Assembly (NCBI GenBank): GCA_037137375.1 | Contig: JBAXKJ010000016.1 | Coordinates: 1-64,000, forward strand | Origin: CAINVV01 sp037137375 | GTDB lineage: Bacteria; Bacteroidota; Bacteroidia; Bacteroidales; Prolixibacteraceae | Reading direction: 5' to 3' | DNA length: 64,000 nt | In this document: positions 18,198-26,530 of the stretch, piece after piece | Layout of the letters: every line of letters begins with the position of its first letter | Position numbering within the stretch: position 1 is the stretch's first letter | Made by a program: the position numbers and the translations under genes | The notes under the pieces: generated by a model | What the model was told of the DNA's origin: nothing | The model's database searches: none | The model's input: the letters and a program-made list of their open reading frames with translations, nothing else

Positions 18198-19166
18198 TTA
18201 TTTTTCTCCTAGGACTAAAATTGCTTCACCAAGACCACGAGTCATTAATTTAACCTCAAAATTAAAGGGTGCTGCTTTCAAAAACTTCTGAAGCCCCTTG
18301 GCAAACTGCCTTGCGTCAAGTGCATTGTTATTAATATCAAAAATAGGAATTCTGACCTGATCAAACTTAATGAAATTTTCAGTGGCATCAGGAGTACTAA
18401 ACTTTCCTTTGACTGTATTCTTCTGCATCCAGGAATTAATATGATCTGTTATTTCTTCTCCTCCGATTTCAGTTTCCAGATTCTGGTCCCAGCTATCCCA
18501 TCTTTTGACGGTAAGAAGAATCTCTCTCCCATTATTTATCATATCATCAAAATGTGATTGTAGCTGTCCGATAAATGGGTCAATATTACCCGAAATTGCT
18601 GTTTGCAATAAAATAGGAACGATGTCTTTATTATTTGGAGTTCCATTACCAGTTGATGAAGCAATTCTTTTACTGGTATATGCATCAAAAGCCTCGATAA
18701 TAAATGAAACAGATTTTCCCTGATCGGTTTTATTGACTTTCCACCAGATTTGAATGATAATATCTGCCTTTGATTTGTTTTTAAGTTTATCAAGTGGGCT
18801 TTCGGCAATCGAAGAACCAGATTTAGTACTGGAAGACATGTTGTCTTCTGAAGTTCTTGCTTCAATTGTTTTCAGTTCCTGTTCAGCATCTTTGAGCGGA
18901 AAACCACGGTCAATCATTAATGCACCAATTTTGCTTATAACCTGTCCAATTTCTGTATCTTCCTGGAACGCTAGTTTATAATCAGGTACTTTTTGTTTGG
19001 TTCCCTGATTATCAAATACAGTCATGAAGTAGCGTTGGTTACACCAATTGTCGCTTGGCAAAATCATTACGATTGGTTTTTTTGCCTGTCCAAAACAGTA
19101 TATCGAATTAATAATGAGCAAAATAACAATATGGAATTTTACCTTTAATTGATTTTTTGCTTCCAT
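18198..19166 (-). CDS. DUF6175-family exported protein
   Basis: A 322-residue protein with a signal peptide (about 1-27, ending YCFGQ). The following PIVMILPSDNWCNQRYFMTV is the pattern I associate with DUF6175 of Bacteroidota. A middle section is Ser rich, and DIIIQIWWKVNKTDQG and VSFIIEAFDAYTSKRIASST look like a CsgG/LPP20-style periplasmic alpha/beta fold. First gene of the operon; 6 nt separate it from the next. Function undescribed to my knowledge. Confidence 0.65.
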   Translation of the reverse strand: MEAKNQLKVKFHIVILLIINSIYCFGQAKKPIVMILPSDNWCNQRYFMTVFDNQGTKQKVPDYKLAFQEDTEIGQVISKIGALMIDRGFPLKDAEQELKTIEARTSEDNMSSSTKSGSSIAESPLDKLKNKSKADIIIQIWWKVNKTDQGKSVSFIIEAFDAYTSKRIASSTGNGTPNNKDIVPILLQTAISGNIDPFIGQLQSHFDDMINNGREILLTVKRWDSWDQNLETEIGGEEITDHINSWMQKNTVKGKFSTPDATENFIKFDQVRIPIFDINNNALDARQFAKGLQKFLKAAPFNFEVKLMTRGLGEAILVLGEK

Positions 19167-19260
19167 TCTAGTGTGTATTTAGGTTGATTTAAATTTATGG
19201 TTATTATATCAAAGGAACCGATAAAAATTGGAATTAAAAATTTTAATCAATCCAAGCTGA

Positions 19261-19599
19261 AGATACGCGCAACTATCTTCAATATTCGTGTTGAAGTATT
19301 TAAAATCCCAATTTGCTCCAAACTATGTACGCATTCGTCATTATGGATTGCTTTCCACTGCCCACCGGGAAGAATTGCATAAACTGCAACTGGCTTTGGG
19401 TGTTATGGTTCAGGTAGTCAAAGAAAAGAAGCACTGGAAAGACCTCTGCCGGGAGCACCTGAACTACAACCCCTATATTTGTCCCCGATGCTGCAATGGA
19501 CATATGGTGACCATTGAGATATTATCAGGTGCTCGTCCGCCTCCGTATCTCTTCCTAAATGCCGCATCTTTCAGCAACCTTTTAATAGAATCGAAATGA
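19261..19599 (+). pseudogene. Remnant of an IS91-type transposase (C-terminal part)
   Basis: An open segment without a normal start (a stop lies in frame at 19258) encodes FAPNYVRIRHYGLLSTAHRE, then a helix and the zinc-knuckle-like CPRCCNGHM. This is the C-terminal pattern of IS91-family (Y2, rolling-circle) transposases. The N-terminal two thirds, including the HUH and tyrosine motifs, is absent, so it is a dead fragment. It marks past mobile-element activity in this AT-rich stretch. Confidence 0.7.
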
Positions 19600-19810
19600 G
19601 TGAATTTTTAAACAGTTCTCAAAATGAACAAGCTATCGTCTTGCTTATTCCTGCCCAAGTATCCGATATTTTGTCAATTAAAATCAGTTGATTAGAGCTA
19701 ATTGGAGGGGGAAAGCGGAGAATTCTGTACCTAAAACAGTGTTTTGCCCAGCCGCAAAATCACCCCGTAAAATTGAAACTCCATAAAAAACTGTTGCAAA
19801 ATAAGATTCG

Positions 19811-19871
19811 TGAAAGGATTTCTTTCAACAAAGCTTCATGTTGGGTCTAGCCCCTCAACCACACGAAGCTT
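19811..19871. repeat. Two consecutive hairpins next to the IS remnant
   Basis: First hairpin: TGAAAG-gattt-CTTTCA (19811-19827). Second: AAGCTTC (19831-19837) pairs with GAAGCTT (19865-19871), and after one mismatch TGT pairs with ACA. Rolling-circle IS91-like elements carry terminal hairpins, so this may be the element end; it could also terminate transcription of the flanking gene. The stretch 19600-19882 holds no other gene I can support. Confidence 0.45.
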
Positions 19872-19882
19872 TAAAAGGCTCG

Positions 19883-20539
19883 CTAATCATTCAACTTTTT
19901 ACTTGAACTAATTTTAATATCCTTTCCTTCATTAAGTTGAGTTCTTTCTTCTTTTGGAACAGAAGGAATTACTCTATCTTTCGTCTTTGAAGTGTCGGGA
20001 GTTGTTTCTTTGCTAATAACATTGTTCGTGTTTTCGGTTTTTTCATTTTCTGACATAGTAGTCGTTTTTTTTGGTTCAACAAATATGCTTAAGGTTAGTA
20101 ATGCAAAAGATAAAAATATTGCAGTTATTGTATAACTCAATCCGTAATTAAATTTCCTATTATGACTTTCAGTTATTACTTGATTGTCTGTAAAAGAATC
20201 TTTTTTAGCGCCTATTTCATACAATAAAATATCCTCGTAACTCTTATTAACCAATTTATCAAATTGACTCTCATTAAATCCTTGGTCAAGTTTTTTTTGT
20301 CTTAAAATTTCGATCATAAGTACTAATGAATAACATAGTAATACAATAGGAATAATCGAAAAAACTTTAATAATAAAAACTGATTTTTCAATGATGGAAA
20401 GAAAAAGAGGAACAAAAATAGCAACTACAGCAATAATACTTCCGGCTTTAGCATGTGTTGCTCTAAAAGAAGTGATTTGCCTATCAAGCAATTCCCTTGC
20501 TCTTTCAGCTAAAAATTCTAAATCCTTTAAGTCAGACAT
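19883..20539 (-). CDS. Orphan three-TM membrane protein with acidic/basic tail
   Basis: A 218-residue protein. An N-terminal amphipathic helix (LEFLAERARELLDRQITSFR) leads into two close TM helices (about 32-50 and 56-78). A cytoplasmic charged stretch (about 80-130) and a third TM (about 135-152) follow, then a low-complexity Thr/Lys/Glu tail to residue 218. The helix-2TM-linker-TM layout recalls SLATT/DUF5706-type membrane effectors of nucleotide-signalling defence systems, but no cyclase is adjacent and no family is assigned. It starts 8 nt after the upstream fucosidase stop. Confidence 0.6.
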   Translation of the reverse strand: MSDLKDLEFLAERARELLDRQITSFRATHAKAGSIIAVVAIFVPLFLSIIEKSVFIIKVFSIIPIVLLCYSLVLMIEILRQKKLDQGFNESQFDKLVNKSYEDILLYEIGAKKDSFTDNQVITESHNRKFNYGLSYTITAIFLSFALLTLSIFVEPKKTTTMSENEKTENTNNVISKETTPDTSKTKDRVIPSVPKEERTQLNEGKDIKISSSKKLND

Positions 20540-20547
20540 GACAATCT

Positions 20548-22095
20548 TTATTTAAAATCAATTTTGAAAGTTATCACTGGCCATTCCGGAAGTTTGACCG
20601 GTTTAGTAATCACCAGAGCATCGGCCTCCTGTTTCCAGGTCAGCTTATCCTTGCTTCCCAGCATCTTTACCGAAGCAACTTTTTTGGAGGAGACTTTTGA
20701 ATCGGTTCCCAGCGAGACTATTTTCACATCGGAAGCGGGGACTCCCATGCAGAAAGCATAGAGTGTCTCTCCTTTTGTCGTGAACCTAATATCAGTTGAT
20801 TCATAAGGCCTTACATCTTTCACCCCTCCGAATCTTCCCTTCTCCTGACTCTTTTGAGTGGTAGGTCCTTCACCATAGATCTTCCAGGGACGGGTACCAT
20901 AGATGGCTTCTCCATTGGCAGGAGTCCAGGCTATAATCTCATTCAGGATGTTCATCACATCGGGTTCAAGATCACCTTCGGGTGTCTGCACAACATTCAG
21001 CAGGAGGTTTCCATTTTTGCTTACGATGTCGACCAGCATCTGGATAACTTGTGTTCCAGTCATGTATTTCTGGCCTGTACGATAATACCAGTCGCCGATG
21101 GATGTATCTGTCTGCCAAGGATATGGACTAATAGAATCCATTGCTCCGCGCTCAAGATCCTGAACCCAACGGCCTTCCGAAGCGCGCAATTTACAGTTGT
21201 ATACTGCTTCAAGTTTACCTCCGTTTTTGGCGATGTCCTGGTTATAGTAATGAGCCAGCATGGTTCTTCCAACTTCACCAAAAGGAAGTTCGCTGTCAGA
21301 ATAGAGCAGATCGGGATGATATAAATCGATCAGTTCTGTGATGCAAGCCAGCCAGTTTTTCTGATTTTCGGGATTCGTGGTCAGCCAGCCAAAATCATCG
21401 GCAGCCGTCTTTGGATGATACAGATCCTCATATTTGGGATCGGCGCCATCGTAGGGTATCCCTGCCATCGGACCGGTTTTATCACTTCCCCGGCTAGTTT
21501 GAAACCAGGTATAGCTGGCACCGAGGTGTTCGGAGACACCGAAGCGGAGACCTTCCTTCTTTGCTGCCTTCTGCCACAATCCAACGACATCTTTTTTAGG
21601 CCCCATGTTGACTGCATTCCACTTGTGAATTTTGGAATCCCAAAGGAAGAAATCGTCATGATGGCTTCCCATACTTACGAAATACTTGGCTCCGACTTTT
21701 TTGTAAAGCGCCATCAGTTGTTCGGGATTCCATTTTTCAGCTTTCCAAAGAGGGATGATGTCTTTGTATCCAAATTTTGACGGGTGACCGTAATGCTGCA
21801 CATGGTACAGATATTCATTACTGGATTTCCCTGTAGGAAGATTGGTTTTCCGGTCTTTGATATCTGACTCATACATTTTTCTTGCATACCAGTCACCCTG
21901 GCGCGGAACGGCTTGCGGTCCCCAGTGCGCCCAAATACCGAATTTTGCATCGCGGAACCAGTCCGGGTACTTGTATTGTTTGAAAGATTCGAGTGTCGGC
22001 TCAAATTTCTGGGCCGACAGATTGTTGGCGATCAACAACATGCAGCCAATCAGAAGTACTGTGGCACATTTTGATTTTCCAAAGATCTGTTTCAT
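20548..22095 (-). CDS. Exported alpha-L-fucosidase, GH29
   Basis: A 515-residue protein with a signal peptide (cleavage near LSAQ, residue 29). GH29 landmarks are visible: WFRDAKFGIWAHWGPQAVP near 46, GSHHDDFFLWDS near 143, and HPDLLYSDSELPF with D267 as the candidate nucleophile. A small beta-sandwich occupies the C-terminus. GH29 enzymes release terminal L-fucose with retention of configuration. It is 33 nt downstream of a second GH29 gene; the two probably differ in linkage preference. Confidence 0.9.
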   Translation of the reverse strand: MKQIFGKSKCATVLLIGCMLLIANNLSAQKFEPTLESFKQYKYPDWFRDAKFGIWAHWGPQAVPRQGDWYARKMYESDIKDRKTNLPTGKSSNEYLYHVQHYGHPSKFGYKDIIPLWKAEKWNPEQLMALYKKVGAKYFVSMGSHHDDFFLWDSKIHKWNAVNMGPKKDVVGLWQKAAKKEGLRFGVSEHLGASYTWFQTSRGSDKTGPMAGIPYDGADPKYEDLYHPKTAADDFGWLTTNPENQKNWLACITELIDLYHPDLLYSDSELPFGEVGRTMLAHYYNQDIAKNGGKLEAVYNCKLRASEGRWVQDLERGAMDSISPYPWQTDTSIGDWYYRTGQKYMTGTQVIQMLVDIVSKNGNLLLNVVQTPEGDLEPDVMNILNEIIAWTPANGEAIYGTRPWKIYGEGPTTQKSQEKGRFGGVKDVRPYESTDIRFTTKGETLYAFCMGVPASDVKIVSLGTDSKVSSKKVASVKMLGSKDKLTWKQEADALVITKPVKLPEWPVITFKIDFK

Positions 22096-22128
22096 TGTTT
22101 TTGGTTCATTAAGTGGTTTGTAAATTCT

Positions 22129-23553
22129 TTATTTGGTAAGATCAATATTCGTTTCGGGATTTTTTGTCACTGCGATTTGATCGAGAGGCTTGTCAAATTC
22201 GAGCATCGCCACCAGCACAGTATTGGCCAGCTCGTTGGTTGGCAGATTCCGCAAGCGTAGATAAGGTTGCTGGGTAGCATGATCACTTGGACACAAATTC
22301 ACCACGCAATCAATTGGTTTTCCTGTATTTAAGAGGATAGCTTTCGATGGAAGCACATTGATGGGTTTGAGTTTGACACCGTTCCCTGTAGGCATTTTGT
22401 TCAGGTGAACGTAGAGTGTGCGATCCTTCTTTGTAACATAATTACCAGGAATGTTAAGTATGGAATCATCAACGCTGGTTTGGGCAAAAGCTGTATCCAC
22501 AGATTTCTTCCATTTCCCGATTCTCCTCAGGATAGAGGCGGAAGCTTCCGGGATGAGGCCTTCCCCGGTAGGTCCGACATTCAGCAGGTAATTGGCGTCC
22601 CTGGCCAGATATTTGTCAATGCTGCTGATCAGATGACGGTCGGTATAATAATCTTCGTCCTTCTTGTAGCCCCAACTCTCCATACCGACTGACTGACATG
22701 CCTCCACGGGTTTGTCAAATCCTTTGGCATCGGCGGCTGCGTTGTCGTAGTCCCGTTCCGGGGTGCCGAAATCTCCCTCATCGAATCCGCGATTGTTGAT
22801 GACGGCTTTGGGTTGCAACTTCCGGATCATGTTATTAATGGAAGGGTCTTTGTGTTTCGGCACGTTCATATCCCACCAGAACCCGTGGATTTCACCATAA
22901 TTGCTGCATAGTTCGCGAACCTGCTCCCTGAGAAAAACCAGGTATTTATCCCAGTCGGGGGAATCCTGAGGCTGGGGCATCAGTTCATGAGACCGCCCCT
23001 GGTTGGGGTAGTTGGGCTGGTTCCAGTCGGCAATGGAATAGTACAGGCAAAGTGGCATTTTTCTCTTATGGCAGGCATCCGACAACATCCCGACGACATC
23101 CTTTTTATAGGGAGTGTTCATCGTATTGAACTTCGTTTGCTTCGAGTCCCACAGGCAAAATCCGTCGTGATGCTTGGTGGTAAGGGTGATGTATTTCATG
23201 CCGGCTTCCTCCATCAGGTCGAGCCATTCTTCCGGATTAAATTTCTTCGGATTCCACTGGCCGGCCAGTTTGACGTATTCCGACCGGGGTACCCTTGCGC
23301 GCCATTGATGTTGCTCGTGCCATCCAGGTATGGAATAAAGGCCCCAGTGCACAAACATACCGTAACGCCGTTCGAAAAACCAGTCGCGGCCATCGCCGAA
23401 ACGCGGGATACCGGAATTTTTTTTCTCTGGCTGGTCAGCCGGAAGGATGTCGAAAGGATGCGAATCTTGTGCATTTGCTTGTCCTGCCCAGGCCGGGATA
23501 AACGGAGCAATTGCCAGGGCTGAGGCCGATTTGATGAGTTCCCTTCTTTTCAT
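22129..23553 (-). CDS. Exported alpha-L-fucosidase, GH29 (second)
   Basis: A 474-residue protein with an Arg-rich, Tat-like signal (MKRRELIKSASALAIAPFIP). GH29 landmarks: RRYGMFVHWGLYSIPGWHE (about 62), TTKHHDGFCLWDS (about 125), and GFWWDMN with D228 as the candidate nucleophile. It differs clearly from the neighbouring GH29, so this is not a recent duplication. The promoter-like -7 box at 23608-23615 suggests that the two fucosidases can also be transcribed separately from the upstream genes. Confidence 0.9.
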   Translation of the reverse strand: MKRRELIKSASALAIAPFIPAWAGQANAQDSHPFDILPADQPEKKNSGIPRFGDGRDWFFERRYGMFVHWGLYSIPGWHEQHQWRARVPRSEYVKLAGQWNPKKFNPEEWLDLMEEAGMKYITLTTKHHDGFCLWDSKQTKFNTMNTPYKKDVVGMLSDACHKRKMPLCLYYSIADWNQPNYPNQGRSHELMPQPQDSPDWDKYLVFLREQVRELCSNYGEIHGFWWDMNVPKHKDPSINNMIRKLQPKAVINNRGFDEGDFGTPERDYDNAAADAKGFDKPVEACQSVGMESWGYKKDEDYYTDRHLISSIDKYLARDANYLLNVGPTGEGLIPEASASILRRIGKWKKSVDTAFAQTSVDDSILNIPGNYVTKKDRTLYVHLNKMPTGNGVKLKPINVLPSKAILLNTGKPIDCVVNLCPSDHATQQPYLRLRNLPTNELANTVLVAMLEFDKPLDQIAVTKNPETNIDLTK

Positions 23554-23607
23554 TCGTCAAGTATTTTGGTTAAACTATTGAATATCTGTAAGTACTCATG
23601 GAACTTG

Positions 23608-23615
23608 CAAAGGTA
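23608..23615 (-). promoter_or_regulatory. -7 box of the GH29 pair
   Basis: Minus-strand TACCTTTG matches TAnnTTTG in the 114-nt gap before the second GH29 gene; the predicted leader is about 48 nt. No convincing -33 TTG. Confidence 0.4.
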
Positions 23616-23667
23616 TTTACCTCGCTTTTTGTGAGTCTTGCCCGTGCTCGTTTCATCTGCATTCGAT

Positions 23668-24684
23668 TTAAAAGCTGACAAGTATTTTCATGACCTTTCC
23701 TGTATTGGCAGACCATTCGGTTAAAGCCTCCGCCGCCCCTTCCGGTTGAATGATGCGCGTAATCATCTCATCCAGAGGAAATTTACCACTCTTGAGATAG
23801 CCAATTACCGCCTCAAAATCTGCTGTTGTAGCATTCCTGGAACCCATAATATCGAGTTCTTTTTGTACCCATAATCTGGTTGGAAAGCTTATTTCATTCC
23901 CTGAATAGCCGATGCAGACGATGCGTGCCGTAAAGGCAGCCTCTTCGATGGCGGCCAGGTAGGTAATTGGGTTTCCGGCAGCTTCGATGACTACGTCGGG
24001 ACCATGCCCATTGGTGATTTTACCCAAGACTTCGTGCAAGTCGGATGTCTTTGAATTGATGCAATATTTTGCCCCGATTTTTTGAGCAAGCTGGAGCTTT
24101 TGATCGTCAATATCGACAGCAATCACGGTCGCGCCTCTGGTTGCCGCCCCAATAATAGCCCCGGATCCTATCATTCCGCAACCAAAAACCATTACAAAAT
24201 CATCCGCTGAAACCCTTCCCCGGTCTACGGCATGAAATCCCACGGTTAGCGGTTCAACCATGGCCAGCTCTTTTGCTGAGAGACTGTCCTCCAGAATTAT
24301 TTTCTGCCAGGGTACAACAATAAATTCCTGCATGGCCCCTTCCCGTTGCACACCTAGCGTCTGATTGTACCGACAGGCATTGTAACGACCTCTGCGACAG
24401 GAAGAACATGTGCCGCAACTGGTATAAGGCACTACCGTGACTGTCCGTCCTGCAGCAAAATCGGCAGGAACATCCTCCCCTGCAGCCACAATCACGGCCG
24501 AAATTTCGTGACCCGGTACCCTGGGAAACGCAGCCAGGGCATTCTTGCCAAGGAAAGTGCTCATATCGGAACCGCAGAAACCGACGTAAATAATCTTAAG
24601 AAGTACTTCGCCTTTACCCGCGATTGGGGATGGAACATCCACTATCCGGACATTTTTTGGAGAAGTAATTTGTATAGCCTTCAT
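23668..24684 (-). CDS. Zinc-dependent alcohol dehydrogenase (MDR family), sugar-acid or polyol type
   Basis: A 338-residue medium-chain dehydrogenase. The catalytic zinc site is visible in GFCGSDM and PGHEIS, the structural zinc Cys cluster in CGTCSSCRRGRYNAC, and the Rossmann motif in VMVFGCGMIGSGAI. Such enzymes in fucose loci act on fuconate-derived or polyol substrates; the exact one is inference. Its start overlaps the amidohydrolase stop by 4 nt, so the two are coupled. Confidence 0.83.
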   Translation of the reverse strand: MKAIQITSPKNVRIVDVPSPIAGKGEVLLKIIYVGFCGSDMSTFLGKNALAAFPRVPGHEISAVIVAAGEDVPADFAAGRTVTVVPYTSCGTCSSCRRGRYNACRYNQTLGVQREGAMQEFIVVPWQKIILEDSLSAKELAMVEPLTVGFHAVDRGRVSADDFVMVFGCGMIGSGAIIGAATRGATVIAVDIDDQKLQLAQKIGAKYCINSKTSDLHEVLGKITNGHGPDVVIEAAGNPITYLAAIEEAAFTARIVCIGYSGNEISFPTRLWVQKELDIMGSRNATTADFEAVIGYLKSGKFPLDEMITRIIQPEGAAEALTEWSANTGKVMKILVSF

Positions 24685-25523
24685 GAATATATATTTTGAA
24701 GATGGTATATTCTAACTGCATTCCCTCCCATTATTCCTGCTTGTTCCGATTCGGATAACGAGGAAATACGATCCCGGACCAGTTCCAGCCAATGCTGGTA
24801 AGTAGTAGCCACCAGACAAACAGGCCAATCTGAACCAAACAGCAAACGATCCGGGCCAAAAGCCTCCAAAACGACATCGAAATAGGGACGTAACTGACCC
24901 TCAGTCCAATCGTTAAAGCCAGCTTCGGTGACTAATCCTGAAATTTTGCAGTTCACATGGGGACGTTTTGCCAACTCCCGGATATTTTCCTTCCAGGGTG
25001 AGAGAATGCTCTCTTTTATCAACGGTTTAGCAATATGATCCAGCACAAATATCTGTTCTTCATGCTGATCAACAAACCTGATGGTATTGGGCAGCTGTCT
25101 TTCGACTATCAGAATATCATAAACAAGTTGATATTTATTCAATAGCGAGACACCGTGGTTAAAATCGCTCCTGTGTATAAAGTCTGGATCCGGTTCTCCC
25201 TGAATCACATGCCGTAATCCCTTCAAGGATGTTTCATTTGCATATTGCCCGAGCAGTTGTTCTATATCACTGTCACACAGAGGTAACCATCCTACAACTC
25301 CTTTGATGAAGGAATGCTGACGGGCCATTTCGAGCAGCCAGCCGGTCTCGGCAAGAGACTGTCGCGCCTGAACCGAAATCACCCCACCGACGCCGGCAGC
25401 GCGAATAGTCTGTTCCAGCTTTCCCGGTAGGAAGTCTGTGCGGATGGATTTCATGGAGTCATCAATCCAGTCGTATTCGACCGGATTATAATTCCAGAAA
25501 TGATGATGCGAATCGATTACCAT
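24681..25523 (-). CDS. Amidohydrolase-family L-fuconolactonase-like hydrolase
   Basis: A 280-residue TIM-barrel hydrolase, taken from MVIDSHHHFW at 25523. The HxH metal motif is in DSHHHFW and the final metal Asp in LLFGSDWPVC. The layout, including VLDHIAKP and PHVNCKISGL, matches COG3618 lactonases, which open L-fucono- or L-rhamnono-1,4-lactone. With the aldo/keto reductase and dehydrogenase it fits the oxidative fucose route. It overlaps the GH43-like gene by 7 nt. Confidence 0.83.
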   Translation of the reverse strand: MVIDSHHHFWNYNPVEYDWIDDSMKSIRTDFLPGKLEQTIRAAGVGGVISVQARQSLAETGWLLEMARQHSFIKGVVGWLPLCDSDIEQLLGQYANETSLKGLRHVIQGEPDPDFIHRSDFNHGVSLLNKYQLVYDILIVERQLPNTIRFVDQHEEQIFVLDHIAKPLIKESILSPWKENIRELAKRPHVNCKISGLVTEAGFNDWTEGQLRPYFDVVLEAFGPDRLLFGSDWPVCLVATTYQHWLELVRDRISSLSESEQAGIMGGNAVRIYHLQNIYS

Positions 25524-26521
25524 GATGCTATTGAGGGTAAACCCTTGTCCCACTTAATCTTCACATTAGAAATGAACCAATTTTTTCCGTTGGTATTGTT
25601 CCCTTGGAAAAAGAGATAATCATCCCCGACAGGATTGGCGAAAATATGCGGATGGCCGGATTCACTGGAATTCCATTCCCCGGGTTTCCCGTTAGGAAGA
25701 AAGGGCTCGTTGGATAAGCGGGTCCAGTGAATACCATCTGTGCTCTTTGCGACGCCAAGTTGCTGTGGGGCATTATTGTAGGCACCAGCATAAAACAGAA
25801 ACAATTGACCATTTTTGTTGATGACGGAAGCTCCCTCGATACAGTCCCGCTCCCAGGACAGTTCAGGTTTCAGCATCGGCCCGTCGACAGAAAGGTTCTT
25901 CCAATCCTGTCTCTTAAAGTCCGAATTGCCGGGAGCAACTGCAACCCCTTGCATCTGAATTTTGTAACTGGAATCGCGGGTGGCATAATATAAAAAGTAC
26001 TTACCCTTGAAAAGGATAACTTCGGCATCAATGGCACGGCCGCAATTCCACAAACCATCGGGGTGGAAAATCGGATTGGTAGCATCGCGGGTAAAACTGA
26101 TCCCATCCTCCGACCAGGCGTGGCAGACAGCATCCTTCTTGCCGTTTCCATAGGTCTGGTAAAACAGATGCACTTTTTTACCGACGACTAATGCGCAGGG
26201 GGCACACATTCCCTTGGCTTCATAGGTGGCATTGGGATCTGTATTCACTTCGGCGATTCTTTTCCAATTGATAAGATCCTGACTTTCAGCAATTCCAATA
26301 CCCCATCCATGCGTCGTACCAGAATTGTCCTTGTATCCGGGGATCGAATAATACATGAGAAAGCGATTCTGAAATCTGATGACATAAGGATCCTTGGAAA
26401 ATGGGACTCCCAATCGAGCTGAATCACCGAACATCATGGGAGGTTTGTGCATCTGTTGGCCTGCGACTGACAGAGACAACAACATCAATATCAGGATCAG
26501 AAATTGTCTGAACTTAATCAT
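25517..26521 (-). CDS. Exported GH43-like five-bladed beta-propeller
   Basis: A 334-residue protein with a signal peptide (about 1-21, cleavage near VAGQQ). Propeller blades repeat the SxDxxxW pattern (AESQDLINWKRI, SEDGISFTRD, STDGIHWTRL). The three acidic positions of the GH43/32/117 clans are present: D44 in SKDPYV, D165 in AIDAEV and E229 in CIEGAS. The family is not resolvable by eye; arabinosidase, galactosidase and anhydrogalactosidase activities are all possible. It lies among fucose enzymes but is itself exported. Confidence 0.72.
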   Translation of the reverse strand: MIKFRQFLILILMLLSLSVAGQQMHKPPMMFGDSARLGVPFSKDPYVIRFQNRFLMYYSIPGYKDNSGTTHGWGIGIAESQDLINWKRIAEVNTDPNATYEAKGMCAPCALVVGKKVHLFYQTYGNGKKDAVCHAWSEDGISFTRDATNPIFHPDGLWNCGRAIDAEVILFKGKYFLYYATRDSSYKIQMQGVAVAPGNSDFKRQDWKNLSVDGPMLKPELSWERDCIEGASVINKNGQLFLFYAGAYNNAPQQLGVAKSTDGIHWTRLSNEPFLPNGKPGEWNSSESGHPHIFANPVGDDYLFFQGNNTNGKNWFISNVKIKWDKGLPSIASW

Positions 26522-26530
26522 GGTAGGAGT

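Noticed and set aside
22095..22129. Recent tandem duplication of the two GH29 genes
   Set aside because: The two proteins differ in length, signal type and motif sequence; they are distant paralogs.
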